From assembly GCF_041240605.1 (NCBI RefSeq), contig NZ_CP162487.1:2921001-2985000 (forward strand): DNA of 64,000 nucleotides, written 5' to 3'. The translations under genes and the position numbers were made by a program. The notes under the pieces are model-generated. The model made no database searches. It was not told the origin of the DNA and worked only from the letters and a program-made list of their open reading frames with translations. Shown here one piece after another: positions 1 to 9,780 of this stretch. How positions within the stretch are numbered: position 1 is the stretch's first letter; each line of letters opens with the position of its first letter. Source of the DNA: Xanthomonas sp. DAR 80977 (GTDB lineage Bacteria > Pseudomonadota > Gammaproteobacteria > Xanthomonadales > Xanthomonadaceae).

Positions 1-1687
1 CCAGGAAGGTGTGCGCTCCGGCCTGCTCGCAGCGATGGATCGACTCCGGGGTGACGTCCGCACTGAGCACCACGACCGGCGTACGCGGCCGGCCCGCCTG
101 CATGATCCGCAACTGCTTGAGCATGTCCAAGCCGCTCATGCCAGGCATGTGCAGATCGACGATGACGGCATCGAATTCGGTCTCGGCGAGTGCGTCCAGC
201 ACCGCTTCGGCGCCATCGAGGCAGATCGCCCGATGTCCGGCCTTCTGCAGCAGCCGCTGCAGCACCATGCGGTTCGCGGCATGGTCGTCGGCAACCAGGA
301 TGCGCATGCTGCGAACGCGTGCACGGTGACGCAGGAACGGATCGGTAAAGGCGATGATATTGCCGCTCGGCGAACCGGCTTCTTCGACAGGGCCATCCGC
401 GGGCACCGTGGACAGCGGCGACGCGGTCGCCGCCTCGAACGGCAACTCGAACCAGAAGCGGCTCCCGCGCGGCGGATTCTCCTGGTAACCGATGCTGCCG
501 CCCATCGCTTCGACCAGCCCCTTGGCGATCGTGGTGCCCAGGCCTGTTCCCTCGTAGCGGCGCGCCAATCCCACGTCGGCCTGCTCGAAGGCCTCGAACA
601 GCCGCGGACGCATGGTCGGCGGCACGCCGATGCCGGTATCGACGATATCGAAGCTCAACCTGGACGGCTCGCCCAGATCGTTGCGCTGGATCCGGACGCG
701 GATATCCACGCGTCCCATGTTGGTGAACTTGATCGCGTTGCCGGCCAGGTTCAACAGCACCTGACGCAAATGACCCGAATCGCCACGCAGGTGGTCGGGA
801 ACATCGGCCGCGACCTCGAGGTGATAACCGAGCGCCTTGGCCCGTGCCTGCGGCTGCAGGATCAAGCCGATCTGCGCCATCGTCTCGCGCAACGAAAAAT
901 CGTGTTTCTCGGTCCGCAGCTTGCCCGCCTCGATGGCGGAGATATCCAGCACCTCTTCCACCAGCGACAACAGGCTGCGCGCCGACGCCTGGATGGTGCC
1001 CACGCACTCGCGCTGCTCCGCGTCCAGTTTGGTGGTGGCCAGGACCTCGGTCATGCCGGACAGGCCGTTCAACGGGGTGCGGAACTCATGGCTCATGTTG
1101 GCGAGGAAACGGCTCTTGGCCTCGCTGGCGCGCCGCGCCTCGGCGGTCGCCTGGGTCAACTGCCGCAGCAGCCCCGACAGGTACATGGGAATGGCGATGA
1201 GGCCGGCCCACAGCCCGGCGCTGAGGGTGAGGTTCTCGCGCCAGTAGCCGTTGAGCAGGACCACGCAGCCGAAACTGATGCAGGCCGACACCACGGCGCC
1301 GATCAGGTAGCGGTTGCCGTAGCGCAGGCCGTTGCCGACCGTGACCCACATGATGATGACGTACAGCCAGGCCAGCGGTTCTCCCTGCAGGATCATCGCC
1401 ACCGTCATCAGGCCGTAGTCGGTCACCATGCCGATGATGCGGCGGACGTTCGACGGCCCCGGCCGGGCCAGAATCGCCGCGAACAGGGCCAGGCCGACGA
1501 GGACGCCCACCCCGCTCATCAGCACCGAGGTCAGGTACACGTCGGGAGCGAGATAGCCCAGCTTTTCCGCCACCGTCATGCAGACGATGACGCCAAGGAA
1601 GATGGCCACCCGGATCAGGGTCTGGCCATGCTCGGTGTCCGTACGCTGTCGCAATCGGCTCCTGATCCACTCCAGCCTTTGGTTCAC
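1..1687 (-). CDS. rpfC: RpfC, hybrid sensor histidine kinase for DSF signal (C-terminus outside window)
   Basis: Translated from the minus strand this is an open frame of 562 codons running off the left edge. The start is a GTG at 1687 that overlaps the rpfG stop (GTGA). The N-terminus holds several hydrophobic membrane segments (about residues 20-165). Then come a HisKA domain with H-box MSHEFRTPLNG (His200), an ATPase domain with N-box NLAGNAIKFT and G-boxes DTGIG and GTGLG, and a receiver domain from about residue 461 with acceptor Asp511 in VDLHMPG. These match the known phosphorelay residues of Xanthomonas RpfC; the C-terminal Hpt domain should lie outside. RpfC perceives the diffusible signal factor made by RpfF and passes phosphate to RpfG. 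rpfF and rpfB would be expected left of the window. No ATG start fits this frame, so gene callers that need ATG would miss it. Confidence 0.95.
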   Translation of the reverse strand, partial: MNQRLEWIRSRLRQRTDTEHGQTLIRVAIFLGVIVCMTVAEKLGYLAPDVYLTSVLMSGVGVLVGLALFAAILARPGPSNVRRIIGMVTDYGLMTVAMILQGEPLAWLYVIIMWVTVGNGLRYGNRYLIGAVVSACISFGCVVLLNGYWRENLTLSAGLWAGLIAIPMYLSGLLRQLTQATAEARRASEAKSRFLANMSHEFRTPLNGLSGMTEVLATTKLDAEQRECVGTIQASARSLLSLVEEVLDISAIEAGKLRTEKHDFSLRETMAQIGLILQPQARAKALGYHLEVAADVPDHLRGDSGHLRQVLLNLAGNAIKFTNMGRVDIRVRIQRNDLGEPSRLSFDIVDTGIGVPPTMRPRLFEAFEQADVGLARRYEGTGLGTTIAKGLVEAMGGSIGYQENPPRGSRFWFELPFEAATASPLSTVPADGPVEEAGSPSGNIIAFTDPFLRHRARVRSMRILVADDHAANRMVLQRLLQKAGHRAICLDGAEAVLDALAETEFDAVIVDLHMPGMSGLDMLKQLRIMQAGRPRTPVVVLSADVTPESIHRCEQAGAHTFL

Positions 1688-2826
1688 GGGCTCACCCCCG
1701 GCCGGATCGACGCGGTCGAAAAGCGCTCGCAGATCATGTGCAACTGCTCGCGCCCGCGGAACAGCGCGTCCACGCAACGCGGGTCGAACAAACGGCCGCG
1801 TTGCGCGTAGAGATAGGCGAGGGTCGCATCCATGGTCCAGGCTTCCTTGTAGGGACGCGGCGAGATCAGCGCGTCGAAAACGTCGGCGACCGCCACGATC
1901 CGCGCCTCCAGCGGGATCGCTTCGCCGACCAGTCCATCGGGGTAACCGCTGCCATCGTAACGTTCATGGTGGCGCAGCGCGATCAGCGCGCCGACCTGGA
2001 TGAAGCGGTTCTGGCTGCCGCTGAGCAGTTCGTAGCCGATGCGCGGGTGCATGCGCATCACCGCCATCTCCTCCTCGTTCAGCTTGCCGGGCTTGAGCAG
2101 GACCGCATCGGGAATGGCGATCTTGCCCATGTCGTGCAGGCTCGCGGCCATTTCGATGACCCGCACCTCGTCCTCGGACAGGCCCAGCTGCTCGGCGATC
2201 AGGCCGGCCACATGGGCCATGCGCTCCAGGTAGGCGCTGGTCCCGGCGTCGCGGTACTCGATCGCCCGCGCCAGCCGCGACAGGGTCTCGCGTTCGCGCT
2301 CCTCCACCTCGCGCATGCTGGCCAGCAGGCGCTGCTCCAGCGACATCGCGCGTTGCTTGATGTTCTCGCTCTGCAGGCGCAGCTGCAGCAGGTTGTGGCA
2401 GCGCGCGCGCAGTTCGCGCGGGCGGATCGGCTTGACCAGGAAGTCGATGACGCCGGCTTCCAGCGCGGCCTGGCGGATCGGTTCGTCGCCGACCACGGTG
2501 ATCAGGATGATCGGAATGTCGCGGTGCTTGGGCAGGCGCCGCAGCCGCCGCGCGAACTCCAGCCCGTCCATGCCCGGCATGCGGTAGTCGAGCAGCAACA
2601 GGTCGACCTTGCCGGCCTCGCACCAGGCCAGGGCGGCCTGCGAGTCGCCGAAGTCGCGGACGGTGAGTTCCGGGGCGATGTCCTCGATCACGTGGCGCAG
2701 CATGGTGCGCGCAGACGTCTGATCGTCGACGATGACGATGTTCAAGCGATTGTCCGCCCCCTCCGCCCAGTCCGGGCGGTCGCTGCTGGAGGATACTCCG
2801 GACAGGCTCATGCTGGCATCTTGCAT
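1684..2826 (-). CDS. rpfG: RpfG, HD-GYP response regulator (cyclic-di-GMP phosphodiesterase)
   Basis: 380-residue two-domain regulator. The receiver (about 29-145) has its acceptor at Asp80 in LLLLDYRMPG. The HD-GYP domain (about 180-375) shows His231-Asp232 in HDMGK and the signature HHERYDGSGYP at 286-296. Known function of the family: phosphorylated by RpfC in response to DSF, then hydrolyses cyclic-di-GMP, which switches on virulence-factor synthesis and biofilm dispersal. The start at 2826 is preferred over an upstream in-frame ATG at 2895. It has GAGAGGA about 7 bases upstream and places the acceptor at Asp80 as in X. campestris. It is followed directly by rpfC with a 4-base overlap; rpfH is missing between them. 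Confidence 0.96.
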   Translation of the reverse strand: MQDASMSLSGVSSSSDRPDWAEGADNRLNIVIVDDQTSARTMLRHVIEDIAPELTVRDFGDSQAALAWCEAGKVDLLLLDYRMPGMDGLEFARRLRRLPKHRDIPIILITVVGDEPIRQAALEAGVIDFLVKPIRPRELRARCHNLLQLRLQSENIKQRAMSLEQRLLASMREVEERERETLSRLARAIEYRDAGTSAYLERMAHVAGLIAEQLGLSEDEVRVIEMAASLHDMGKIAIPDAVLLKPGKLNEEEMAVMRMHPRIGYELLSGSQNRFIQVGALIALRHHERYDGSGYPDGLVGEAIPLEARIVAVADVFDALISPRPYKEAWTMDATLAYLYAQRGRLFDPRCVDALFRGREQLHMICERFSTASIRPGVSP

Positions 2827-2995
2827 CTGCGATCCTCTCGCCCACGGGCATCGGGCTGTTGAGACAACAACGGGAAACGCTCCGGCGCCGGCCACGCCGG
2901 CCCCACCGCCTCACTTCCGCTTGCTAGCCAACCGCTCGCTTGCCGACGCCCGATACAAGAACCCCATCCCAAGGCCACCGCCGCCCTGGGCTAGA

Positions 2996-4513
2996 TTAAG
3001 CCTCCGGACGCATGTACGGGAACAGCAGCACATCACGGATCGAACCGCTGCCGGTGAGCAACATTACCAGCCGGTCGATGCCGATGCCCAGGCCGCCGGT
3101 GGGCGGCAGGCCGACCTCCAGCGCGCGGATGTAGTCGGCGTCGAAGTGCATGGCCTCGTCGTCGCCGCCCTCCTTCGCCGCCACCTGGGCTTGGAACCGG
3201 GCCGCCTGGTCTTCCGGGTCGTTGAGCTCGGAGAAGCCGTTGGCGATCTCCTTGCCGTTGATGAACAGCTCGAAGCGGTCGGTATAGCCCGGCTCGGTGT
3301 CGCTGGAGCGGGCCAGCGGCGACACCTCGACCGGGTGGTCGGTGATGAAGGTCGGCTGGATCAGGGTGTGTTCCACGGTGGCCTCGAAGATCTCCAGTAG
3401 CAGCTTGCCCCAGCCGTAGGACGGCTTGGTGCGGATCTTCAGCCGCTCGCAGTGGCGCAGCAGCGCGTCGCGGTCGGTGCAGTCGGCGGCGCTGATCTCG
3501 GGGTTGTGGTGGCGCACCGCCTCGTCCATGCGCCAGCGGCGGAAGGCCGGGGCCAGGTCGATGTCGGCGCCGTCCCAGTGCACCTGGGTGGTGCCGAGCA
3601 CCTCCCGGGCCACGTCGCGGATCACGTTCTCGGTCAGGTCCATCACTTCGTGGTACGTGGCGTAGGCCTCGTACAGCTCCATCATGGTGAATTCGGGATT
3701 GTGCCGGGTACTGACCCCTTCGTTGCGGAAATTGCGGTTGATCTCGTAGACCCGTTCCAGGCCGCCGACCACCAGCCGCTTCAGGTACAGCTCCGGCGCC
3801 ACGCGCAGGTACAGGTCCAGGTCCAGCGCGTTGTGGTGGGTGGTGAACGGCTTGGCGGTGGCGCCGCCGGGGATGTAATGCATCATCGGCGTCTCCACTT
3901 CCAGGAAGCGGCGCGCGTCCAGCCAGGCGCGCATCGCGCGGATGATCTTGGAGCGCTTGACGAACACCTCGCGCGCCTCCGGCGACACGATCAGGTCGAC
4001 GTAGCGCTGGCGGTAGCGCTGCTCCACGTCGGACAGGCCGTGCCACTTGTCCGGCAGCGGGCGCAGCGCCTTGGTCAGCAGCCGCAGCGCGGTGGCCTTG
4101 ACCGACAGCTCGCCGGTCTTGGTGCGGGTCAGCCCGCCCTCCACGCCGATGATGTCGCCGATGTCCCAGCCCTTGAACGCGTCGTAGGCCGGGCCCAGCG
4201 CATTGGCCTGCAGGAACAGCTGGATGCGCCCGGACTCGTCCTGCAGCTGCACGAAGCTGGCCTTGCCCATCACCCGCTTGGCCAGCAGGCGCCCGGCCAG
4301 GCGCAGGCTGCGGCCCTCGGCCTCCAGCGCCTCGGCGCTCCAGCGCTCGGCGTCGGCGAACTCGGCCTGCAGGTCGCCGGCGTAATCGTTGCGGCGGAAA
4401 TCGTTCGGATAGGCCACGCCCTGCGCGCGCAACGCTCCCAGCTTGGCGCGGCGTTCGGCGATGAGGCCGTTCTCGTCGACGGGAAGGGACGGCGCGGGGG
4501 TCTGCTCGGTCAT
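2996..4513 (-). CDS. lysS: Lysyl-tRNA synthetase, class II
   Basis: 505 residues, the usual length for bacterial LysRS. The N-terminal OB-fold anticodon-binding domain (about 60-160) is followed by the class II catalytic core. Motif 2 is visible as [18 protein letters not shown] and motif 3 as [11 protein letters not shown] near the C-terminus. It charges tRNA-Lys in the cytoplasm. The gene lies between prfB and rpfG, the conserved Xanthomonas rpf-cluster order. The start ATG at 4513 gives the expected N-terminus; there are 97 bases to the upstream prfB stop. Confidence 0.97.
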   Translation of the reverse strand: MTEQTPAPSLPVDENGLIAERRAKLGALRAQGVAYPNDFRRNDYAGDLQAEFADAERWSAEALEAEGRSLRLAGRLLAKRVMGKASFVQLQDESGRIQLFLQANALGPAYDAFKGWDIGDIIGVEGGLTRTKTGELSVKATALRLLTKALRPLPDKWHGLSDVEQRYRQRYVDLIVSPEAREVFVKRSKIIRAMRAWLDARRFLEVETPMMHYIPGGATAKPFTTHHNALDLDLYLRVAPELYLKRLVVGGLERVYEINRNFRNEGVSTRHNPEFTMMELYEAYATYHEVMDLTENVIRDVAREVLGTTQVHWDGADIDLAPAFRRWRMDEAVRHHNPEISAADCTDRDALLRHCERLKIRTKPSYGWGKLLLEIFEATVEHTLIQPTFITDHPVEVSPLARSSDTEPGYTDRFELFINGKEIANGFSELNDPEDQAARFQAQVAAKEGGDDEAMHFDADYIRALEVGLPPTGGLGIGIDRLVMLLTGSGSIRDVLLFPYMRPEA

Positions 4514-4610
4514 GGGGATGGGTACGCGGAGAAGAAGGGAAAGGATGCAGCAGGATGCGCGCGCTGCGCCGCGCGGGCGGCCTCCGCCCTGGCGGGCGGA
4601 GGCCGGCGGT

Positions 4611-5736
4611 TCAGGCGTCGCTGCGTTTGGCGCCGACTTCCAGGCCGGACTTGAGGCTGGCCTCGACGAATTCGTCCAGGTCGCCGTCGAGCACCTTCTG
4701 CGTGTCGGTGCGTTCGATGCCGGTGCGCAGGTCCTTGATCCGGCTCTGGTCGAGCACGTAGTTGCGGATCTGGCTGCCCCAGCCGATGTCCGACTTGGTC
4801 GCCTCGACCGCGTCGCGCTCGGCGTTGCGCTTCTGGATCTCCAGCTCGTACAGCTTGGCGGCGAGCATCTTCATCGCGTTGTCGCGGTTCTGGTGCTGGC
4901 TGCGCCCGGTCTGGCAGGCGACCACGATGCCGGTCGGCACGTGGGTGATGCGCACCGCCGACTCGGTCTTGTTGACGTGCTGGCCGCCGGCGCCGGAAGA
5001 ACGGTAGACGTCGGTCTTCAGGTCGGCCGGGTTGATGTCGATGTCGATGTTGTCGTCCACTTCCGGCGACACGAACACCGAGGTGAAGCTGGTGTGGCGG
5101 CGGTTGTCCGAATCGAACGGCGACTTGCGCACCAGCCGGTGCACGCCGGTCTCGGTCTTCAGCCAGCCGTAGGCGAAATCGCCTTCCACGCGCAGCGTGG
5201 CCGACTTGATCCCGGCCACTTCGCCGCCGGAGACTTCCATCAACTCGGTCTTCCAGCCGCGCGACTCGCACCAGCGCAGGTACATGCGCAGCAGGATCTC
5301 GGCCCAGTCCTGCGCCTCGGTGCCGCCTGCGCCGGCCTGGATGTCGACGAAGGCGTTGCTGGCGTCCATCTGCCCGGAGAACATGCGCTGGAATTCCAGC
5401 TTCTCCACGTGCGCCTGGAAGCGCTCGACATCGGCGACCACCGCCAGCGCGGTGTCCTCGTCGTCCTCGCTCTCGGCCAGCTCCAGGAACTCCAGCGCCT
5501 CGTTCAGCCCGTCGAGCACGCTGGCGATGCCGCCGACGGTCTTCTCCAGGTTGGCGCGTTCGCGGCCCAGGCCCTGGGCGCGCTCGGGGTCGTTCCAGAC
5601 ATCGGGGCTTTCCAGCTCCCGGGTCACTTCCTCCAGGCGTTCCTTCTTGACGTCGTAGTCAAAGAAACCCCCGGAGCGACAGCACCCGATCGGACAGATC
5701 GGCGATGCGGTGGCGGATGGGATTGAGTTCGATCAT
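4611..5736 (-). CDS. prfB: Peptide chain release factor 2, with programmed +1 frameshift
   Basis: Two frames are joined by a programmed frameshift. ORF1 (ATG at 5736, 25 codons) ends at a TGA at 5661-5659. After a +1 slip at CTT-TGA-C the second frame runs to 4611, giving a 374-residue RF2. Visible motifs are the anticodon-mimicking SPF tripeptide ([10 protein letters not shown]) and the catalytic GGQ loop ([12 protein letters not shown]). RF2 terminates translation at UGA and UAA, and the in-frame UGA lets RF2 regulate its own synthesis. The interval is not a multiple of three because of the slip. A caller reading one frame would annotate only a short ORF starting near 5627. Confidence 0.96.
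5658..5673 (-). promoter_or_regulatory. prfB programmed +1 frameshift site
   Basis: The mRNA reads CGG GGG TTT CTT TGA C. A Shine-Dalgarno-like G-run sits just upstream of the slippery CTT-UGA, as in the conserved bacterial prfB autoregulatory site (E. coli has AGGGGG a few bases before CUUUGA). Slow decoding of UGA when RF2 is scarce favours the slip to GAC. Confidence 0.93.
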
Positions 5737-5833
5737 GGTCGGTATTCCGGCAAACAAGAGCGCGATTCTAGCAATTCCGGCCGCCGCGCCACAGCGCGCG
5801 GCGGCGGCCCGCCCGGGCCGGGCACCGTGCCGA

Positions 5834-6730
5834 TCATTCGGCGAGCGTCGCCTCGCCCTCCCCGGCCGCCGCGCGCAGGGCGGCGCGGTAGCGGCGGCTG
5901 CACGGCACATGGCTGCCGTCGCGCAGGTGCACGCGCGCCTCGCCGGTCTCCAGCGGTTCGATCGACACCACGCAGCCCAGGTTGACGATGTAGCTGCGGT
6001 GGATGCGCACGAACCGCGCCGGGTCCAGCCTGGCCTCGATCGCGGCCATGGTGCTGCGCAGCGGGTAGTCGTGGCCGCGCACGCGCAGGTTGACGTAGTT
6101 GCCCGAGGCCTGCAGCCATTCGATATCGGCGGCGGCGACCAGGAAATCGCGGCCGAGCTTGCGCACCAGGAAGCGCTCCGGGCGCTCCAGCGACTCCACC
6201 GGCGGGCCTTCGTCGGGCGCGCCGAGCAAGGCCGCCTCGCCCTGCCAGCGGCGCAGCAGGAAGCGGTACATCTCCACGCACAGCAGCATCGAGGCCAGGC
6301 TGCGCACGTCTTTCAGGTACTCGTAGGCCAGCCCCTGCGGCCACGGGCCGAAGTCGTAGTGCAGGCCCTGCAGGCGGTACACCGCGCTGCGGATCGCGAC
6401 CATGCCCAGCACGTGCAGCACCGACAACGCGACGCTGCCCAGCGCATAGGCCGGCAGCCGGCGCCGCCAGTTGTCCCAATGCAGCGGATAGCGCCGGGTC
6501 AGCAGCACCAGGATCGGCACGATCAGCAGGAACATCAGGCCGCTGGACCATTCCCACAACGCCGGCTCCCAGGCGGCGAAATGCAGCCCGTTGCGGCGGA
6601 TGTCGATCAGCACGGTGATGCTGTTGGCGATGCCGTTGACCAGGGTGAGCGCGACCCAGAAGCCGATCTCGAAACCGCGCCGCCACGGCAGGAAACGGGA
6701 ATAGACGCTGGGGCTTGGCGATTCGGACAT
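5834..6730 (-). CDS. rpfD: RpfD, LytTR-family regulator with membrane N-terminus
   Basis: 298 residues from the ATG at 6730. The N-terminal half has about four hydrophobic segments (GFWVALTLVNGIANSITVLI, then LMFLLIVPILVLLT and others) and the C-terminal ~100 residues form a LytTR DNA-binding domain (ADIEWLQASGNYVNLRV; ARFVRIHRSYIVNL). Position directly after prfB and the domain make-up fit the rpfD product, a predicted membrane-linked transcriptional regulator. In-frame ATGs at 6739 and 6763 are possible starts; none has a convincing ribosome-binding site. The effector and targets are not visible from sequence. Confidence 0.88.
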   Translation of the reverse strand: MSESPSPSVYSRFLPWRRGFEIGFWVALTLVNGIANSITVLIDIRRNGLHFAAWEPALWEWSSGLMFLLIVPILVLLTRRYPLHWDNWRRRLPAYALGSVALSVLHVLGMVAIRSAVYRLQGLHYDFGPWPQGLAYEYLKDVRSLASMLLCVEMYRFLLRRWQGEAALLGAPDEGPPVESLERPERFLVRKLGRDFLVAAADIEWLQASGNYVNLRVRGHDYPLRSTMAAIEARLDPARFVRIHRSYIVNLGCVVSIEPLETGEARVHLRDGSHVPCSRRYRAALRAAAGEGEATLAE

Positions 6731-6791
6731 GGCGCGCATGGTAGCGCGCCGGCCATTGCGCAATGGCCGTCGCGGCGATGCGGCGGCGCGC

Positions 6792-9725
6792 TCAGCGCAC
6801 CTCGAACTCGCCGACCAGGATCGTCTCCTTCCTGTCCTTCAGCCGCAGCGTCACCTGCTGGTCGCGCTGCGTGGCGCCGCCCCAGCCGGTGCTCAGCTGC
6901 AGGTGCAAGGTGGTGGCGCCGGTGACCAGCGGCTGGCGGTCGCCGAAGAAGTTCGCCTCCACCTTGTACGTGCCCGGCTTGGCCCGGCGCAGCGAGAACT
7001 CCTCCGGCCCGTAGCCGCCGGTGAAATCCTGCGACAGCTGCCCGCCCTGGTAGGTGGCGCGGTGCGCGTAGTAGCAGCGCTCGCCGTTGGGATCGGTCAC
7101 CCACAGGTCCATGTCGCTGTTGTCGCTGTCCCAGTTCAGCACCACGCGCAGGTCCAGCGGCAGGTTGCGCAGCAGGCGCGGGTCGACGAAACCGGTCTGC
7201 AGCGGGCGCGGGGCCTGCGCCACGATCGCGTTCAACTCGTTCAAGGCGATCAGCGCCACGCCGTCGAAGCGGGTGTCCCAGTCGCGCGCGACGACCTGGT
7301 ACAGCTGTTCGATCGCCGCCTGCCGGTCGCCGCGTGCGGCATAGGCCAGGCCCAGGTCGCGGAAGCTCTGCGGCTCCTCTTCGCCCAGCCGCAGCACCTG
7401 CTCGAACACCGGCACTGCCAGGTCGGCGCGGCCGGCCTGCAGCAGCCGGTAGCCGAGCACGCGCAGCACGTGGCGGTTCTCCAGCTGCAGCTCGGCCAGG
7501 TTCGACAGCACGCGCAGCGCCAGCTCGCGCTGGCCGCGTTCGAACAGCACGTCGGCCACGTCGAGGTAGAACGCCACGCTGTCGGCATGCGCGGCGCGCT
7601 CGCTCAGGTACAGCGGATAGACCTCGTCCGCCGCCGCGGCACGCAGGCGCCGGGCATAGGGCGAATCCGGCCGCCAGGGCTGCAGGGCCAGCGAGATCGT
7701 GGTGGCCGCAGGCGCGCTGGCACGCGCATCGGCGTTCCTCGCATAGCCATCCGATGCCGCAACCGCGCCGCTGACGGCCACTGCATCCAGCGCAGCAGAC
7801 TCTGCCGCTGGCATCGGCGCGGCGGGTGCCGGCGGCGCCATGGCCATCATCGGCGCAGGCCGCGAAACGCCGTCCCGCCGCTGCCGGCTGGAATCGCGCC
7901 CCTCGCCTTGCGGCTTGGCCGGCGGCGGCGCGTTCTTCGGGAACGTGCGCTGCCACCAGGCGATGCGCTGCGCGAAATCCTCGGCGACGCGGTCGATGCG
8001 CTGCCTGCGCTGCTCGCCCTGCTCCTGCTGGCGCTGCGCCTGCGCGCGCGCGACCGCCTCGCGCAGCGCCGGCGGCGGCGCGATGGCGTAGCGCACGTAA
8101 TCGTCGACGTTTTCCAGCACCAGCAACGAGGTATCGGCGCTGACCAGGCCGAAGCGGCTGGCCAGCTGCTGGCGGCGCTCGGCATCGCCGAGCGGATCGG
8201 CCGCCAGGCTGCGCAACATGGCCCGCGCCCAGGCGCCGGGCACCAGGTCGCCGGGCACCTCGCTGGCGCCGCGCAACGGAAGACTCAGGCGGCGCGTGCT
8301 GGCGGCGGTGGCGATTTCCAGTTGCAGCATCGCATCGGCCGCGAGCAGGCGCCCGGCGATGCGCAGATAGCCGTCGTCGGCGTAGCGCGAATCGGCGACC
8401 AGATCGGCCACGCCCTCGCCCTGCAGCGCCACCAGTTCGCCGCCGCGCTGCAGCAGCCGTTCGCTGGCCTGCTGCACGCCCTGCATGCCATGCACCTCGA
8501 TCAAGCGGCCGCCACGCGCTTCCGCCGACGCCGCCAGGCGCGCGGCATCGGCGTGGGCGCCGGCCGAATCGATCGCGTACAGGCGCTGGCCCGGCGCCAG
8601 CGCCGGCAAGGCCTGCGCGCCGTAGTTGCCCAGGCCATCGCTGAACAACAGATACTCCTGCACCTGCGCCGCCGGCCGCCAATCGCCCAGCGCGCTGGCG
8701 CCGTCGGGCTGCAGGCCCCGCAGCGTGGCCTGCAAGGCGCTCCAGTCGCCATCGCGCACCTGGAACCGGCGCGGCGCCTCGGCGCGGTCGCGCAGCACGA
8801 TCAGGTCCACCTGGGCGTTGCCGAGCGCGGCGAAATAGCGCTGCAGCAGCGCCAGTTCCGCGGGAATATCGCGCTGCCGCGCCGAACCGGACGCGTCCCA
8901 CAGCAGGCCGATGCGCTGCGGCAGCGGGCGTGCGCCGTGCAGGTCGGCGATCGGCACCAGCGCCTGGAAATAGCGCTGGCCGTCGTGGCGGCCGATCGCG
9001 ACGCGCGGATCGTTGGTCGTGCGCAACGACAGCGCCAGTTCCTTCGGCAGTTGCGACGGGGTACCCGACCAGTCCGCCGCATAGCCGCCAGGCGTCGGCA
9101 GCAGGCGCAGGCCTGCAGGCAACGCCGCGGCCTCGATCGGCGCCGCCTGCGTGCTCAGCTGCAGGCGCAGCGCCTGGGCGCTGGCCGCATAGCCCAGCGG
9201 CAGGCGCCACTGCCAGCCCGCCGCGCTGCGCGGCAGCGATTCGCGATAGACCAGGCGCACGCGGCGGCTGCCGTGCGCGGGAATCGGGTACAGGCGCAAC
9301 TGGAACTGGTTGCCGGCGGTCTGCTCGACCAGGCCCGGGTCCACCCCGCGCCGCTCGATCGCCTCGAACACCTGGCGCCCGCGCGCCTTCGGCACCGGCA
9401 CCGCATCGCGCATCTGTCCGTCGATATCCAGCGCGAAACCGCTGATCTGCTGCCCGTCGCGCAGCGGGAATGCCAGCTGCCCCTCCAGCACCCGCGCATT
9501 GGGGTTGAAGAACAGCAGCTCCACCGTGGTCTCGGCCAGGCCGGCCGCGGCATGCGCGCTCACCGTCGCCGAGCGCAGTTCGACCGGGCGTTCGCCCTGG
9601 TCGGTCTGCAGCAGCGGCGCGAGGAGCTGCCGCTGCGGCGCGGATTGCGCCCAGGCCGGCACGGCGGCGGCCAACGATAACGACAACAACAGCAAGCACA
9701 GGCCTTTGCGCGCGATGGACGGCAT
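6792..9725 (-). CDS. Secreted VIT/VWA-domain protein with TPR-like region and DUF2135 end
   Basis: 977 residues. A clear signal peptide (about 26 residues ending AVPAWA) indicates export. A vault inter-alpha-trypsin (VIT) domain (about 35-170) leads into a von Willebrand factor A-like domain (about 265-430). A low-complexity Ala/Pro stretch is followed by helical repeats resembling TPR (about 690-830), and the last ~110 residues (LNWDSDNSDMDLWVTDPNGE) look like DUF2135. These domains suggest an envelope scaffold binding metal or protein partners. No enzyme motif is seen. It lies between rpfD and recJ and its link to DSF signalling is unknown. The start at 9725 is the first ATG in frame and gives the intact signal peptide. 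Confidence 0.87.
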   Translation of the reverse strand: MPSIARKGLCLLLLSLSLAAAVPAWAQSAPQRQLLAPLLQTDQGERPVELRSATVSAHAAAGLAETTVELLFFNPNARVLEGQLAFPLRDGQQISGFALDIDGQMRDAVPVPKARGRQVFEAIERRGVDPGLVEQTAGNQFQLRLYPIPAHGSRRVRLVYRESLPRSAAGWQWRLPLGYAASAQALRLQLSTQAAPIEAAALPAGLRLLPTPGGYAADWSGTPSQLPKELALSLRTTNDPRVAIGRHDGQRYFQALVPIADLHGARPLPQRIGLLWDASGSARQRDIPAELALLQRYFAALGNAQVDLIVLRDRAEAPRRFQVRDGDWSALQATLRGLQPDGASALGDWRPAAQVQEYLLFSDGLGNYGAQALPALAPGQRLYAIDSAGAHADAARLAASAEARGGRLIEVHGMQGVQQASERLLQRGGELVALQGEGVADLVADSRYADDGYLRIAGRLLAADAMLQLEIATAASTRRLSLPLRGASEVPGDLVPGAWARAMLRSLAADPLGDAERRQQLASRFGLVSADTSLLVLENVDDYVRYAIAPPPALREAVARAQAQRQQEQGEQRRQRIDRVAEDFAQRIAWWQRTFPKNAPPPAKPQGEGRDSSRQRRDGVSRPAPMMAMAPPAPAAPMPAAESAALDAVAVSGAVAASDGYARNADARASAPAATTISLALQPWRPDSPYARRLRAAAADEVYPLYLSERAAHADSVAFYLDVADVLFERGQRELALRVLSNLAELQLENRHVLRVLGYRLLQAGRADLAVPVFEQVLRLGEEEPQSFRDLGLAYAARGDRQAAIEQLYQVVARDWDTRFDGVALIALNELNAIVAQAPRPLQTGFVDPRLLRNLPLDLRVVLNWDSDNSDMDLWVTDPNGERCYYAHRATYQGGQLSQDFTGGYGPEEFSLRRAKPGTYKVEANFFGDRQPLVTGATTLHLQLSTGWGGATQRDQQVTLRLKDRKETILVGEFEVR

Positions 9726-9780
9726 GGATCACTCCTCGATGGGACGGTACAGCTTGAACGCGCGGTACCGCGTTGCGGGG

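Noticed and set aside
11..1810. Long plus-strand frame (599 codons) opposite rpfC and the end of rpfG
   Set aside because: Antisense to a frame with full histidine-kinase and receiver motifs; it has no recognisable motif and results from high GC.
6607..9732. A second long minus-strand frame of 1041 codons across the VIT/VWA gene, and a 983-codon frame opposite it
   Set aside because: Arg/Ala/Gly-rich composition and no motif; the 977-residue frame with signal peptide and domains is clearly the gene.
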